Shown here: piece after piece, positions 24,101 to 35,810 of the stretch | How positions within the stretch are numbered: the first letter of the stretch is position 1 | Layout of the letters: every line of letters starts with the position of its first letter | From: Paraphysomonas bandaiensis | Lineage: Eukaryota > Chrysophyceae | Assembly (NCBI GenBank): GCA_965644295.1 | Contig: CBFFRP010000309.1 | Location: 62,001 to 126,000 of the forward strand | DNA: 64,000 nucleotides | Direction of reading: 5' to 3' | The notes under the pieces: generated by a model | What the model was told of the DNA's origin: nothing | Database searches by the model: none | Seen by the model: only the letters and a program-made list of their open reading frames with translations | Translations under genes and position numbers: made by a program

Positions 24101-27100
24101 TTCATGCGTGCGGAATGGTGATATTGGACAAGATATTACTTTCCAAAGTTTTGTGAGAGAGGAAATACAAGTTTCAAGTGAAATTGCATCAAAGAAGAGG
24201 GACAGTTTCGTGTCCTGCTCCAATGCTCATGGTACGATGATTCGTAGTGCATGCAATTTTTAGTCAATTTTTCGTGTGATTAATGTAATTGTTGTAGTTG
24301 GATCAGAAATGTGTTATTCGTTTGTTAGTGATATTCTTGGGCGGTAAGATATCGAATTGCTGATGTCAGCGTTTATCACCTCTGACGTAGGACAACATGT
24401 GCGGCGAAAGTGTTCGAGTACATGTGCGAAGAAGAGTTTGGCATGCCAGAATGTGCAACGCCGACAACTAAAATTGTTGCATGGAGTTGTGTATTTTCGT
24501 TGACAGCCGTTTGCCTTTCACTGACGATATGGATTGCGTCATCACGGTAGATATATGTTAGAATGTGTGGCGTCGTATAATGCAATACTTTTTTGCAGAG
24601 ATTCCGCGTGGCAAAGTGTTTGCGTGACTGCGTGTGTCATTCGTAAGTATATATTTACCTATTTTTCATACGACTTGACCTTGCGTGTAGAATTATTCGT
24701 GGACGTGTTCCTTACTCGTACTATGGAATGCGTTTGGATAAATACAGCAGTTCCGTTAATGGTAAGAATGAACTACTTTTGCTTGTAAGTATTGTAATGC
24801 TTACCAGGTGAAATCAGAGATTGCCAGCGCGATTAAGTTGTTGTACAATTCTGCAACTTCTAGTATTGCACCAGATAACGATGTTGTGCTTAATGTCCCA
24901 CACTATGTTTTTGTATCGACGAAGCTTGCTCGTGATTTCGTAAACGTATTTGAGGGAGCAATTATCCTGCGATATCAGAGTTATTTGGGAGGAAAACTTT
25001 CTGAAAGAATGAAAGCTGAGATCCTAATGCACGCGGAGAATTCACAGGACCACATGCTTTCTACTTTATACAGTTCACTATCATATTTTTTGATAACTGA
25101 TTTGATGAAATATCTGGCAATGCTTCCTTTGCGAACACAACGACTGGTACTTCATGTTTTACTCCCGGTTTTCCTGCTCACTTTGATTCTATACTTGGAG
25201 TCATTGGTTTTACTTCCCGGTCTTGTCGCAGTACTACTTGTTTTTATTGCTGTTCAAGTGATGTTGTTCTATTGTACTAGGGTAAGAAACCGTCATAGTA
25301 TGCGTAGCTTAGCCAATAGGTACTCTCCATCTCCTGAGCCCTCGTCTAGTCATCACATGAATGTGTCAAATGAACCAGAGAATGCAATTCCAATTGATGA
25401 ACCTCAAAATGTGTTGTCCAAAGATAATTGTGTGGAACCAATTGAGATTAAGAAAGTTTCCGTTGATGCTCCATGCGACAGTGATATTCCCCCAGATTCG
25501 TCACGAACAGGGTCCGTTGCGAATTTCCTAAATACACAGCGTGATGAGAGTGATGCACCCAAAGAGTCTGCGCGAAGTGTGTCTATTTACTGCTCCTCTG
25601 CTAGAGGAAGTTTGGATGAAGAAAATGCACAGAGACCACAGAGTAGGTCCTGTGACATAGCTTTTCCGATGGATAGCACCGAATTGACAGAAGCTGGGGA
25701 CAACGTAGTTACATCGGACAATGCTGTCGAATCCCCTAGCTGTATGGCCGCGATATCGTTTGAAAGTAAGGACTTCAGGGAAGTGGAATTGGAAGAAGTA
25801 TCACCTCCTCCAATTACTAGCTCCGAACCATCTGATGTTGTTGAGCAGGAACCCCAAGTTGACACAATGATTTCAGACACTGTTGCCACTGGTATTCGAA
25901 TAGAAACTACACCTGTAGTGGATATATCTGAAACTGACGTTCCACCTGTTATAGATCAGTCAGATGAATCTGTGATTGAAAAGCAGCGAAAACATACTGA
26001 TCCACCAACTATTGATGAGAATGCTGTTCAAAACGATACCCCGGAGCCTGCGCCTATCGTATGCATTGACCCTACACCATTCGAAGAGCCGCTTGTTGTG
26101 TCCAAGCCCCAACCACAGCCTGAAGATAAAAATCCGATAGAAGCAGACGTTGCTCTTGGCCCACCAAAGCAGAGTACTAAATCTGTGTCGCCAGTACCTG
26201 AGGTTAAAGAGATCCATGTTGCTCCGGCGAAGGAGGAGATAGTTATGGTGAATGAGAAGGTAGAAACTCATATACCAGTCGTCAAGAAAGCTGTTTCTCC
26301 ACCGATGATAAAAGCTGTGGATGATACACATGCTCCAAACTGGAAACCAGAAGTGATTCCACCCAAAGAAAAGCCAGTTGCGAAACCGATACCTTTATCA
26401 CCCACGAAAGTAGCCCCCGCACCAGCGAAGAGTTCATTTGATGGCAATGATAAGAAGGTGGGCTGGAAAGTTGCTGATGAAAAGCCAAATAAAGAAAAGA
26501 AACAACAAAGTCCAGTGGACATGAACCCAGCTAGCCCCGCAAAATTGGGCTTCTTTAACAACGAGCGCCGCAGTTCTGGGGAAACCACGTACAAGCCTCT
26601 TCAAATTGGAATGGGTGCTATATTTGACCCAGCATTAGTATCCTCCAGTGAATTTTCAAAGTCGCCTCTAGACTACTCTAGCAATGGGATGTACAACGAT
26701 GATTACTTTGGGGATAGCAGATCTCCAATGCGGTCTCATTTTTCAAGTACAAGTCCGCTAAGAGCGCTGACAGCAACGCCGATGTCGAAAGGGTCTCGAG
26801 GATATGAGTTTGGGCAGCGATCGACGACAGCAAATTCGCCACTGAAGACTCTTCGAGCTGGAACAGCTGCATCGCCGCTGCGGTCACTGCGTCTGGGAAC
26901 GCCTAGCTCCCCACTCATAGGAAGCCCTATTCAAGTTGAAGATCCTGAATTGGTTGCGAAACACCAAAACTCAGTTGGGAGTTTCAAAACTGCAAAGAAG
27001 CTTCGTCTTGTGCCCGTAAAATCATCTTCTCTAAACTCTCCTGACAGGAGCAGGTCGTCGGGTTTGTTGTCTGTTGATGGAGCAAGTCCTCTCAAATATG

Positions 27101-27564
27101 ATGACAGCTTTGATAGACTGACTAACGCTGGACTTAGTCCGTCGAAGCAGTCGCACGACCAGCCCAAGGGGCGTGACAGCAGACGTGATTCTACTGATTC
27201 AGTAAGGAAGGCGTCTTTAGAATCACAAGGTACTGACTCTTCGTCGTACAAGCCTCAAAGTTTAGGGAAATCTCCCGACAAAAAGTGGGAGGACTCTGCT
27301 GAAGATAGACCAGTACGCGTTAACAGCAATTCCCTCCTCTTCTTTCCATCTGACACGCATTCCCGTCAAGATGCATCCGCTGTAAATCCTACTGGTACTT
27401 CAAAATCCGAACATTCTAAAGTGGAAAGTGGTGCGAAGTCTGAAAATGTGGAGAGAAGGCCGTCTCGAAAGAGACAACAAGGGGAGGATCATCAGATATC
27501 TCGAAGTCCTATTGATTTACATAGATCTGCCAAGAACCCGAAGCGAGGCAGTAAAGAGTCCTAG
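12121..27564 (+). CDS. giant Kelch / PTGQP / REJ-like multi-pass membrane protein (polycystin-1-like)
   Basis: Twelve exons: 12121-12150, 12210-12363, 12400-23216, 23266-23333, 23381-23619, 23659-24025, 24068-24231, 24298-24343, 24391-24546, 24599-24642, 24691-24761 and 24808-27564. All phases join; 4,970 residues. Order: hydrophobic signal start [10 protein letters not shown]; six Kelch-type repeats (residues ~62-345) each with W(V/I)(L/I)GG and NDVW; PTGQP tract ~346-2148; Ser/Thr-rich, N-glycosylation-rich ectodomain with an REJ-like region ~2600-3020; EGF-like cysteines ~3058-3192; a cysteine cluster ending CSCTF before the first membrane segment, like a degenerate GPS; membrane segments near 3557-3580, 3662-3684, 3740-3765, 3988-4012 and a double span 4167-4205; EF-hand 3856-3867; and a ~750-residue Ser/Pro-rich cytoplasmic tail. 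Likely a surface receptor or adhesion protein; the ligand is unknown. The 36-nt second intron is the weakest splice call. Confidence 0.82.
16406..17072 (+). repeat. 216-bp higher-order tandem repeat, three copies
   Basis: Within the PTGQP tract a 216-nt (72-codon) unit is repeated three times. The landmark ACAGCTCAGCCGTCAGG lies at 16422, 16638 and 16854, exactly 216 apart. The copies look identical by eye, against an otherwise mixed background, so the expansion is recent. Confidence 0.9.
17821..18110 (+). repeat. 156-bp higher-order repeat, two copies
   Basis: A second block in the PTGQP tract repeats with a 156-nt (52-codon) offset: the segment starting at 17821 reappears at 17977, including the rarer CAACCCTCTGG and ACAGCTCAACCC variants. 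Confidence 0.8.
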
Positions 27565-28027
27565 AATGTAGTGGAATGTATAGTCCTAGATAGTTTCATA
27601 TTACCATGATTTCCTGTTTTTTATTCTATGGTTTGTGGTGTCGTAGCGTGATGTATTGAACGAAAGAAAGAGTGTATGGGTCTGCATTGACTTTTGCTAG
27701 AAGTAGAAATATTCTGTACTTTAGTCAATGATACTTCATGATAATAAAGCTTCTATAATGTAGCATATGATGGTGTCTGTCCATTTTATTTTGTCTTGTA
27801 TTTTTGCTAATCAACCTATGACTTTTGTGAAACAGTGAGATTAATAAAAATTTGTTGTGCTTGTGAGTGAGCAGAGCTACGCCATGTGGCATGATTGCTT
27901 CTACTCCCATCGATGTCTTCTAGGTACTGTATCAAGATATAGTTTCTGTGAATTGTTTACTGTGTGTAATAAAGAAAGTTATATCAATAATGTTTGAGTA
28001 TTCAAAACAAATAATGACATCTACTAA
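27565..28027. other. downstream region of the giant gene
   Basis: AT-rich 3' flank with several AATAAA-like stretches near 27743 and 27969. No gene seen. Confidence 0.5.
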
Positions 28028-28485
28028 AATCTCTCAACAAAGTCGGGCTCGCACATTACGTGGTGTTCTGGAGATAAGTACCTGTGATATTTCTCCGGGA
28101 AACTAACGTGAGCTGCAAATATAGTCAGTAGATAATTTTCTTCCCACTCATAGGTAAGTGCATGTGTAGTACAAGGGACACTAATAAGTGCTACATTTGT
28201 AGACGTCTTAAAGCATCCGGGCTGTTCACCTCAAAAACTCAAAAATCCTGAAGTTAGCGGATGTCAAGTATATCAACATTCTGCTTTCTCACTGCGTTTC
28301 CTTCGAATTATAGAGCAAAAGTGGCTGCACGTTGCACCTTGGTGCTGGCGGTGACGCACAAGTAACTTTCGTCGCATTAAATTGTAGGATATAAGAGTTA
28401 AGCACTAGTTCGTTAAATTTCAATGCTAAATTAGTTCTGCTACTTAAACGCCTATTGCTAATAATAAGACATTCACTATTCACTA
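28028..28485. repeat. dispersed repeat family, copy B
   Basis: Diverged direct-orientation copy of 9174-9740. Shared blocks appear in the same order: CTCAACAAAGTCGG, GTGGTGTTCTGG, AAGCATCCGGGCT, GCGCACAAG/ACGCACAAG, GCACTAGT-like and GACATTCACTA. Copy B is shorter and lacks the doubled 36-nt unit. Confidence 0.7.
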
Positions 28486-30223
28486 CTACTCAGATGTTTA
28501 TCCTCGTTATGGTGTCACGTACCAGAACTCTGTTTTATATTCTGAATAAATAGCTAGTGAACCAGAGAGGGAGAAGCTATTGAACTTGAAGGGCTCACCG
28601 ACGAGTTATTCTTATTTGATAGAGAAAGGAGATGTAATCTATATTCTATATTATGCTCAGCTGAGAACAAGCAGTGGTGGATTATAGAGTGGTTGTATCA
28701 TGGTATGTGCAGCGTTACACAAATAGCTTTCGCAGGTGAAATATCTTATTTCTGGAAGGCATTCTCACAGGTTTCAACTCTTGTTGTCTGATCACCAGCT
28801 ATGAACTATACATCATACTTTCCATCTTGAAACCCAATCACAGTACCATTGGAAGGCATCACTACAACGACTACTTCTTGAATCAGATTCATATCTTTCT
28901 GAAACCTGATATCTATCAACTTCATCCTTAAAATGCCGTATTATTCAAAGTAACTTCTTAATTGCTGATATCTGATTAAACTAGAACCCTTATGTCGCTT
29001 TTTAAAGCTTTGAATCATCCTGTCTTTCTCCTTTTGCTGACTGTTAATAGAATTTGTGGTGTGAAATATTCAATTTCATACTATATGATGATATTATATC
29101 TGTTTCTGGACTATGAGGTGTGTTATGAGAGTTAACCTGTTGATATATGCATGTATAATTCAGTGTGTATGGATGTTACGTCCACATATTTACAGCCACT
29201 TACTATAGCTGTATATTGAAATGTTCAGACACAGTAGGTCACTATATAAAGCATGTTATACACAGTACTGATGAGGTCAGACGTCCTTTCACTCCACTGA
29301 GATATACTCCACTCACTGTACACATGACGCCCTTCAAACTATGATCAGCTCTAAGTCTTTCCACTATTGAAACCTGGTGAAATCAAAAAAGAACTTTACC
29401 AGGTTTCAATAGAGTAGATATATAACACTGTTTAATTTTGAAACAAGCAATAAAATGCAGACACATGCCCCTAAATTAATACGCTTCATAAAGAGCATCA
29501 CCAAACAAGACACTCCATTTGAAGTAACTCAGTACAAAGTTTTTGTAGAAGATAATTTTCTTTTTAGCATCATGCAGTCGATGCAGTCGATGCAGTCGAT
29601 CACTTTGATCTTGTAGAGCAGCATAACCATCTATGAATTACGAGCATCAACAAAATGAACAGCTTGAGATGCATGAGACCCATCAGTACAGGGATGGTAG
29701 GAGATACAGCCTGCTTCTATTGTCTTAGTGCATGTGGTGATACGGGTGGGCCTCATGCACCTCACGCTGTTTCATACTGTAGATGGTTATGTCTGCTCTG
29801 ACTCCTTTAATACCATGAACCTCATAGAAAACCCCATAAAAACATGAATATCTGGATATTTGGATATTAAATATCTTTACTATAGAAATCTTCGTTCTGT
29901 TCTGTCGAAATTTCGAACCCATATGTGGGATTTCCGAAAGCATCATCAGCAGTGATATGTTTTGTCCACCTCTATTGATTGGTTGACACCATCCCTATGA
30001 ACTTTCCTTTATTTTGATTGGTTGGTGAGATTGTACTGTATATACAGTACGAGTATATATGTACGTATGTAGATGTCTATATGTACAGGAGCAGTCGCAG
30101 TGTGTCTATTCCACAGTTAAATAAGCAACAAACAACACACAGAATAGGAAACATACTCCACAAAGGATGTTATTATAGAAGATCTTCACGGAGTGTATTG
30201 CAAAGAGTGATCATTGTATAACA
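28486..30223. other. noncoding region with small repeats
   Basis: No convincing gene. A 15-bp perfect inverted repeat (29364-29378 and 29398-29412, 19-nt loop) and about three GATGCAGTC units near 29572-29600 are present. The right end (30030-30223) would be the leader of the UNC93-like gene. Confidence 0.5.
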
Positions 30224-31513
30224 ATGTCTGATATGCCGTTAGAAATAGCAACTAGTGAAGATATCGATCAGCACATATACAGTAAGAAGTACTGGACATT
30301 TGTTAATGTAGCTACTGGAATATGTGTTGTTAGAGTATGCAGCAATGCAGTGTCATTGTATAACACTGCAGTACTTGGAAGCTGTGGTGGTATCGGTCAG
30401 AGTGTTCAGTATTTGTCCACTGGATTGTTTTCACTGTTTCTTGCTAAGCCAACAGTAGACTCATTGGGATGTAAGAACGTGTTTCTAGTATGTGGTATTA
30501 TGTACGTAGTATATGTACTGTGCTTTCTGGGTGCCGTTCTGTGTCCGAAATACATGTGGGAATTCAATATTCCAGGAAGCGCATTGAACGGAATCGCGGA
30601 ATCGTTGTGGCTTATTGGACAGGGCATATACTACTCTACGTCTGTCACAAGAATACTCAATCTGTGTCCAACACTAGATGACAATACTGTTAGAAGTCAG
30701 TTAGCTGCTACACACTCTACCATATACATGGGGGCTGATACTTCACTACTTATAATTATTACATTTGCGATTAACTTCGTTGGAAATGTCTACAGCTTCT
30801 CTGGCATACTAATCCTATGTATAGTATCAACGATTTATATGTTATCGTTCTCGGATCTCGACGATGGTGGAAGGGGTCATATGAACGTTCATCACCTCGT
30901 GGAAGATGTTGGCCAGACCTTCAATCTGCTCAGGTACGATAGCAGAATAAAGTTGGTCACTCCCTTTCTCCTTGCCTATGGAGCTTGTAATGCCACAGTT
31001 GGTACATACATTACCGGCGTGACTATTGCCACGTCCCCACAGCTTGGTGAGGCATATGTTGGTATTCTAAGTGCGCTGTCTCGTTTGGCTGGCACCTCGT
31101 GCGGCCCAATATACGACTTCATATCAGTGAGACTGGGCAAGGGCAGACATTGGGTAATGCTATGGGGATGCGCAGTATACGCAATATGTGGTGGTCTTAT
31201 TCTTACTCTGTCTACTGCTACATTAGGGGTACCGTTTGTTGCGGTATTATATCAGATACTGTGGGGAACCGGACGGGGAGTCATGGAAAATACATGTCGC
31301 CTCATATTTGCTGAGTTCTTTGCGGCGGACGTGTCTTCTGCCTTTTCATTCTATGCATTCGCAGTCTCGATATGGACTGGTGTTTCATATTTTATCGACG
31401 ATGTCGTATCGTACGATTCAATGGGGACCACTGTGTTGCTGCTCTCAGTATGTGCGGCTGTTTGTTACCATATGGCATACTCGTCGCGATGGGAATATTC
31501 ATACATTAAGTAG
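30224..31513 (+). CDS. UNC93-like major facilitator protein
   Basis: One exon, 429 residues, about 11-12 hydrophobic spans predicted by eye. The N-terminal half has STGLFSLFLAKPTVDSLGCK, GIMYVVYVLCF and LNGIAESLWLIGQGIYYS, the pattern of UNC93-type MFS proteins, in which a G-x-A-x-L/S-W-x-x-Q-G block marks helix 4. The C-terminal half has VMLWGCAVYAICGG and ILWGTGRGVMENTCRLIFAEFF. UNC93 relatives act as ion-channel regulators or trafficking factors; many microbial ones are uncharacterised. The start is the first ATG giving a short polar N-terminus before helix 1. Alternative: another divergent MFS transporter. Confidence 0.7.
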   Translation: MSDMPLEIATSEDIDQHIYSKKYWTFVNVATGICVVRVCSNAVSLYNTAVLGSCGGIGQSVQYLSTGLFSLFLAKPTVDSLGCKNVFLVCGIMYVVYVLCFLGAVLCPKYMWEFNIPGSALNGIAESLWLIGQGIYYSTSVTRILNLCPTLDDNTVRSQLAATHSTIYMGADTSLLIIITFAINFVGNVYSFSGILILCIVSTIYMLSFSDLDDGGRGHMNVHHLVEDVGQTFNLLRYDSRIKLVTPFLLAYGACNATVGTYITGVTIATSPQLGEAYVGILSALSRLAGTSCGPIYDFISVRLGKGRHWVMLWGCAVYAICGGLILTLSTATLGVPFVAVLYQILWGTGRGVMENTCRLIFAEFFAADVSSAFSFYAFAVSIWTGVSYFIDDVVSYDSMGTTVLLLSVCAAVCYHMAYSSRWEYSYIK

Positions 31514-32249
31514 GATGTCGTTATGATGCTGTTCTGTCAGTTTAGAGGACAGGGTAAGTATCAAACATTTGAAATGTTGTTTCCTCATCACATCATATTG
31601 TGAATCCTTGTTCACAAATATTATGTGCTTGAGTATCACACATTAGTACAGTAGAATCAGCAATAGGTCAACATTGATGCTGCTTGTAACCCATTACGTT
31701 TTCAGAATATTCAGTGCAACTTTAATAGACGGTTGTACTTGGTGATTGACAACACTACAACAGTGATATTAGGCGACCGTATAGTCCAATCGAGAGAATC
31801 CAATCTGCAATCTTATATTGTAGCGGAGTAAGACATGGAATGAAAAAGTATATAAGTATGTAGTAGCGAACCTAACTCAATATATCTCGTGATTTTACCT
31901 CAGTAAATATTTTAATTTACAGTAGTTAACATATACATGACAGCACATTACATCGTGCGTTCTGAATGCGTATGACAAATGTGATCTTTTGTGACAGCCC
32001 AAAATGGGGAAACGAAATATATAATCGTTCCATTAGAGCTTATGATGATTCACTAACATAAGAACGACGCCACACAGCTTGTTAGTAGTATTGATCTAAA
32101 CCACAGTGCACAAAAAAACACCTTAGTAACGCTGCTTTCTTATAGTGATTACGTGACTACTATACAATTACAAGTCTGTATGTCACAGATTCAAGTCTTC
32201 AAACGAATATATAAAACAAAATATATTGCTACAAGTTAACAATGCTAAG
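31514..32249. other. noncoding spacer
   Basis: Convergent spacer between the UNC93-like gene and the minus-strand gene at 32250. Nothing recognised. Confidence 0.45.
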
Positions 32250-32726
32250 CTAATCAGAATCTCCATAAGAATTTAACAAATCACCTAGTCCCCCTGAAGT
32301 AGATACATCAAATTTATTTGAATCAGATACGGGATCGTTACTCTTTCCCTCTTCGCTACCAACACTATCAGACTGACGTTTTTTTCTCTTCTTAGCTTTG
32401 ATTTTAACATTGATATTAAGGGTATCACTCTGGCGCTTTTCTTTGAGCACAAAGTTTGTGCCTTCAGAGGCAGAGCTCTGTGCTCTACTGGCATTCAATC
32501 TGAAAGCTGTTAGCTCCTTCTCCTCAAGTATCTTATTACGTCTCTCAATAGCTTTGTACTCTTCCTCTTTAGTCTTCAGATATAATAAGTCAGAAGTATC
32601 ATATGCCCCTGTTTGCTCTGCCCATCGCGGGATATGCCTCGTGATCGCCTCCACCTGCGCTTGCTCGCTGGCACTCTTCGCCTCTTCTAGATTAGTGATG
32701 ATTTTATCTTCTTCATTTGCTGGCAT
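32250..32726 (-). CDS. small charged coiled-coil protein, possibly NIP30/FAM192A-like
   Basis: 158 residues in one exon. It is mostly charged helix: residues ~40-80 (TSDLLYLKTKEEEYKAIERR) look like a long single helix, followed by a basic cluster IKAKKRKKRQ that would serve as a nuclear localisation signal, and a C-terminus ending GGLGDLLNSYGDSD. The helix plus basic patch plus Gly-Leu-Gly/Ser-Asp tail recalls NIP30 (PSME3-interacting protein), a nuclear proteasome regulator partner, but similarity is weak. Start: the ATG at 32726, first in frame. Other nuclear or spliceosomal coiled-coil families remain possible. Confidence 0.6.
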   Translation of the reverse strand: MPANEEDKIITNLEEAKSASEQAQVEAITRHIPRWAEQTGAYDTSDLLYLKTKEEEYKAIERRNKILEEKELTAFRLNASRAQSSASEGTNFVLKEKRQSDTLNINVKIKAKKRKKRQSDSVGSEEGKSNDPVSDSNKFDVSTSGGLGDLLNSYGDSD

Positions 32727-32839
32727 TGTAATAATCTATCTCACAGAGTCAATGATGAATACAAATGTATTGTCTATAGACTGATCGAGATGTGGAGGCG
32801 CTTAATGTTATACATATATATAACTTGAGATGAGATTCA

Positions 32840-32925
32840 TTGTACAGCAGTACAACAGTACAGCAGTACAGCAGTACAACAGTACAGCAGTACAGCAGGA
32901 CATCAGTACATTAGTACACCATATA
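32840..32925. repeat. CAGTA/CAGCAGTA minisatellite
   Basis: Irregular run of CAGTACAG- and CAACAGTA-type units upstream of the minus-strand small gene. The open plus-strand frame across it is a low-complexity artefact. Confidence 0.85.
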
Positions 32926-34094
32926 TATAGCAGTACACTGCCTAGAGACGGACAGCAGTATATACACAGCACTTTTCATGTAGCAGTAAGTACACCATCT
33001 GTACACGTACAATACAGCAGTACATCAGCATATCATACATACATATCTAGATATCCATGTGTATCATACACAGATATCAGGTCATATAACAATCCCTGTG
33101 TATGTAGTGCCCGTAGTGGTCATACATTCAGCGATGTCATATCAACAGTACCTCTGTTAGGCTCTGTCGTCTATTGGATTGGCTCTCTTGATCAATGATT
33201 ATTTATCATCTCTTTCAATTGATAAAGCCAAGGATGAAACCAAGTGCAGTGTCTGTGTATTGAGTACATTTCAACGTAGATTCTATATGATTGATACACA
33301 GCAGAGTCACATGGATACACTATAGGTTATATTTATAGATTAGTGTTAGTTTTAAACACACTGGCTAAAGATGTTAAATTATCTACGATTTAATTTTCGT
33401 ATTATAGGATTTACAAGTTCAGGAAATTGTGTATTACACATTAAGTTAATAAACCATAAGCTCTATCGGGTCTTTATCGAATTTATCGTATATGTTAGTA
33501 CCGGCACCTATATTTGCTAGTACTGACTATGGTAGTCTGATTCCAATCAATTCGAAAAATTCATAGAAAGGGGATTCTAGACTGCGCTGTCCTTGAATGC
33601 AGTAATTACTGAATAAGAGACTTCATCTATGTCAACTATTTATTTATGTTTTAGCTTATAATAGGTTGAACTTTGTAAGTTTTTATAGTTCGTCGAAAAT
33701 CAGTTTTTTTATTTTCTTGAAAACTGTAAATTTAAGTATAACGGGTATTGGTATTTTTTAATGATAAAAATTGCGAAGCCATTCGTCCAAGTAGCGGCGA
33801 TCTTCCTGTTGTTTCCAGATATCACTTGTCGGACTTGGCACAAGAAGTGTTAGGGAAATGTCATACTTGCCCCACTCGGGCAAAACGGGATACTCAAATT
33901 ATGAACACCCTTATTCGGAAATGTGTATTCATAATAATAAAATAAACTTACCACACTTAATATTCAAAACGTGCACAGTGTGGAAACTAAGCTAAGGCGT
34001 GTATAATAACTAGTGGCAATTCTAATACTGCATATAAATTTTCATTCGCCTAATGACCACTTCTGCACACCACAATGACCGAAGTCAGCTACTA
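32926..34094. other. noncoding spacer
   Basis: AT-rich spacer up to the stop of the TrpRS gene. A 65-codon frame near 33748 has no recognisable features and was not called. Confidence 0.45.
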
Positions 34095-35255
34095 CTAAAC
34101 AACGTGATACCCCATGGCTCGTTTAACCTTTCGCAAGTTGTGCTCTGCAACTGCATTTGCGTGATTTCTACCATCCGCTAATATGGCGGATAATTTCTCA
34201 TCGTCCTGAATAATATCATGGTATCTAGTCTGAATAGGTGTTAAGTGCTCTACAACAGCCTCTGTCAGGAGAGGCTTAAATTGTCCCCAGTTCATATCTG
34301 CTACACTCCTCTCCACTTCTTCCTTACTCAACCCCGTCATAGCCTGATAGATGCCTAACAAATTGCTGCATTCCGGGCGGTCTTCTCTCCACTCTATTCC
34401 TTTGAAAGAATCAGTTTTGCAACGTTTAATTTTTTTCCGAATGACATCGGGGGGATCAAGTATGTTAATTCTAGAGCCATCACTGTCACTACTTTTCGAC
34501 ATTTTGGACCGTCCATCTAGCAAAGACATTACTCGCGCCCCACTTTCCATAATTAGCGCATCTGGCTCCCGCAATACCGGCTTATTTTTTTTACCATATT
34601 GATCGTTAAACCGCCGGCATATATCCCGACATAGCTCTAGGTGCTGCCTCTGGTCCTCACCCACAGGTACCAAACTGGTGTCGTATAACAATATGTCAGC
34701 TGCCATAAGCACAGGGTAGTTCAATAACCCCGCATGGACATTATCACCCTGCTTTATTGCCTTCTCTTTGTACTGAATCATACGTTCTAACCAACTCATA
34801 GGTGTGATACAATTCAGAAGCCATGCTAACTCAGCGTGGGCAGACACGTGACTTTGAACAAATATGTGACTTTTTTCGGGATCGATTCCTTAAGCACATG
34901 TTTAAAATACGTTAATGGAAAAATAAACTCACATACCAGCAGCAATGTATATAGCAGCCGCTTGTAGCGTTTCTTCTTTTAGTTTTTTAACGTTATGTGG
35001 CACAGTAATGGCGTGCAAGTCAACTACACAGAAGAAGTTTTCGTAGTTGTTTTGATTGGCCACCCACTGCTTTAAAGCACCTATACATCTGTCACACAAT
35101 ATTGACAGTCATCAATATATTCTCGCACCAATATAATTGCCAATGTGCAGAGATCCTGTGGGTTGTATTCCGGATAAGACCCGCTGCTTTGCAGGGGAAG
35201 AGAAACTTCTGAAATATGACCGATTAAGCATACAAGCGAGTGTCTTTAGATGCAT
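34095..35255 (-). CDS. tryptophanyl-tRNA synthetase, mitochondrial type
   Basis: Three exons on the minus strand: 35255-35129, 35080-34937 and 34888-34095; both introns are 48 nt, phases join, 354 residues. It charges tRNA-Trp with tryptophan. It is a class I synthetase of the bacterial/organellar form: the HIGH motif appears as PTGSLHIGNYIG across the first splice site, and the KMSKS loop as SKMSKSSDSDG. Other family blocks are VDLHAIT, HAELAWLLNC, YPVLMAADILLYD and VPVGEDQRQHLEL. About 25 residues precede the catalytic domain (MHLKTLACMLNRSYFRSFSS), rich in Arg/Ser and lacking acids, typical of a mitochondrial presequence. This implies protein synthesis in mitochondria (or a plastid). Confidence 0.95.
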
Positions 35256-35387
35256 TCTAAGGATACTAATAGAGGGTTGGTACTATCTGATGTGGGCGTT
35301 CCACCAATCTGCTCAACAGAGGCAGTGTATGTCTGCAATATAGTCTATTCCATATACTATCCAGTCAGTCCCAGTCCACAACTATAT

Positions 35388-35560
35388 ACCACACTACTAT
35401 GTACCACACTGCTCCGTGTACCAGACTACTATGTACCACACTACTATACACCACACCACTATATACCACACTACTTTGTGTACCACACTACTATATACCA
35501 CACTACTTTGTGTACCACACTACTATATACCACACTACTTTGTGTACCACACTACTACGA
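35388..35560. repeat. 32-bp minisatellite (ACCACACTACTATAT-type)
   Basis: Tandem units of about 32 nt combining TTTGTGTACCACACTA and CTATATACCACACTA, nearly three complete copies plus degenerate units on the left. The apparent 119-codon plus frame here is only a translation of the repeat. Confidence 0.85.
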
Positions 35561-35628
35561 TATGTACTCTATACAGCAGTACAGTACCGGAGTATCTATA
35601 GACATATAATAGGTACACAACACTCTAG

Positions 35629-35810
35629 CTAGGAGACGTTTTTCGACAAAGCGGACGAGTCTGGTCCCACTTCATTTTTTTGTATTGCGTTTTTCGTATG
35701 GAACATGAGTGTAGAGCTTGAAATTGTGGTCAAAATGAGTACAATTTTTTTATTTCGAGTGAGTCCGACAAGTGGAGGGCTGGTCCACTTTGTCAAAAAA
35801 CGTCTCCTAG
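35629..35810. mobile_element. MITE-like element with terminal inverted repeats
   Basis: 182 bp bounded by inverted ends: left CTAGGAGACGTTTTTCGACA and, on the opposite strand at the right, CTAGGAGACGTTTTTTGACA; the match runs about 27 bp with two or three mismatches. The interior is AT-rich with no coding capacity. Target-site duplication is unclear because the ends begin with the palindrome CTAG. Confidence 0.75.

Noticed and set aside
29725-29946. 73-codon minus frame
   Set aside because: Short, no features, and inside a repeat-rich noncoding stretch.
33748-33945. 65-codon plus-strand frame
   Set aside because: No recognisable features, AT-rich flanks and no splice partner.
35250-35632. 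Plus-strand frames rich in Tyr-Thr-Thr-Leu-Leu
   Set aside because: They are translations of the 32-bp minisatellite.
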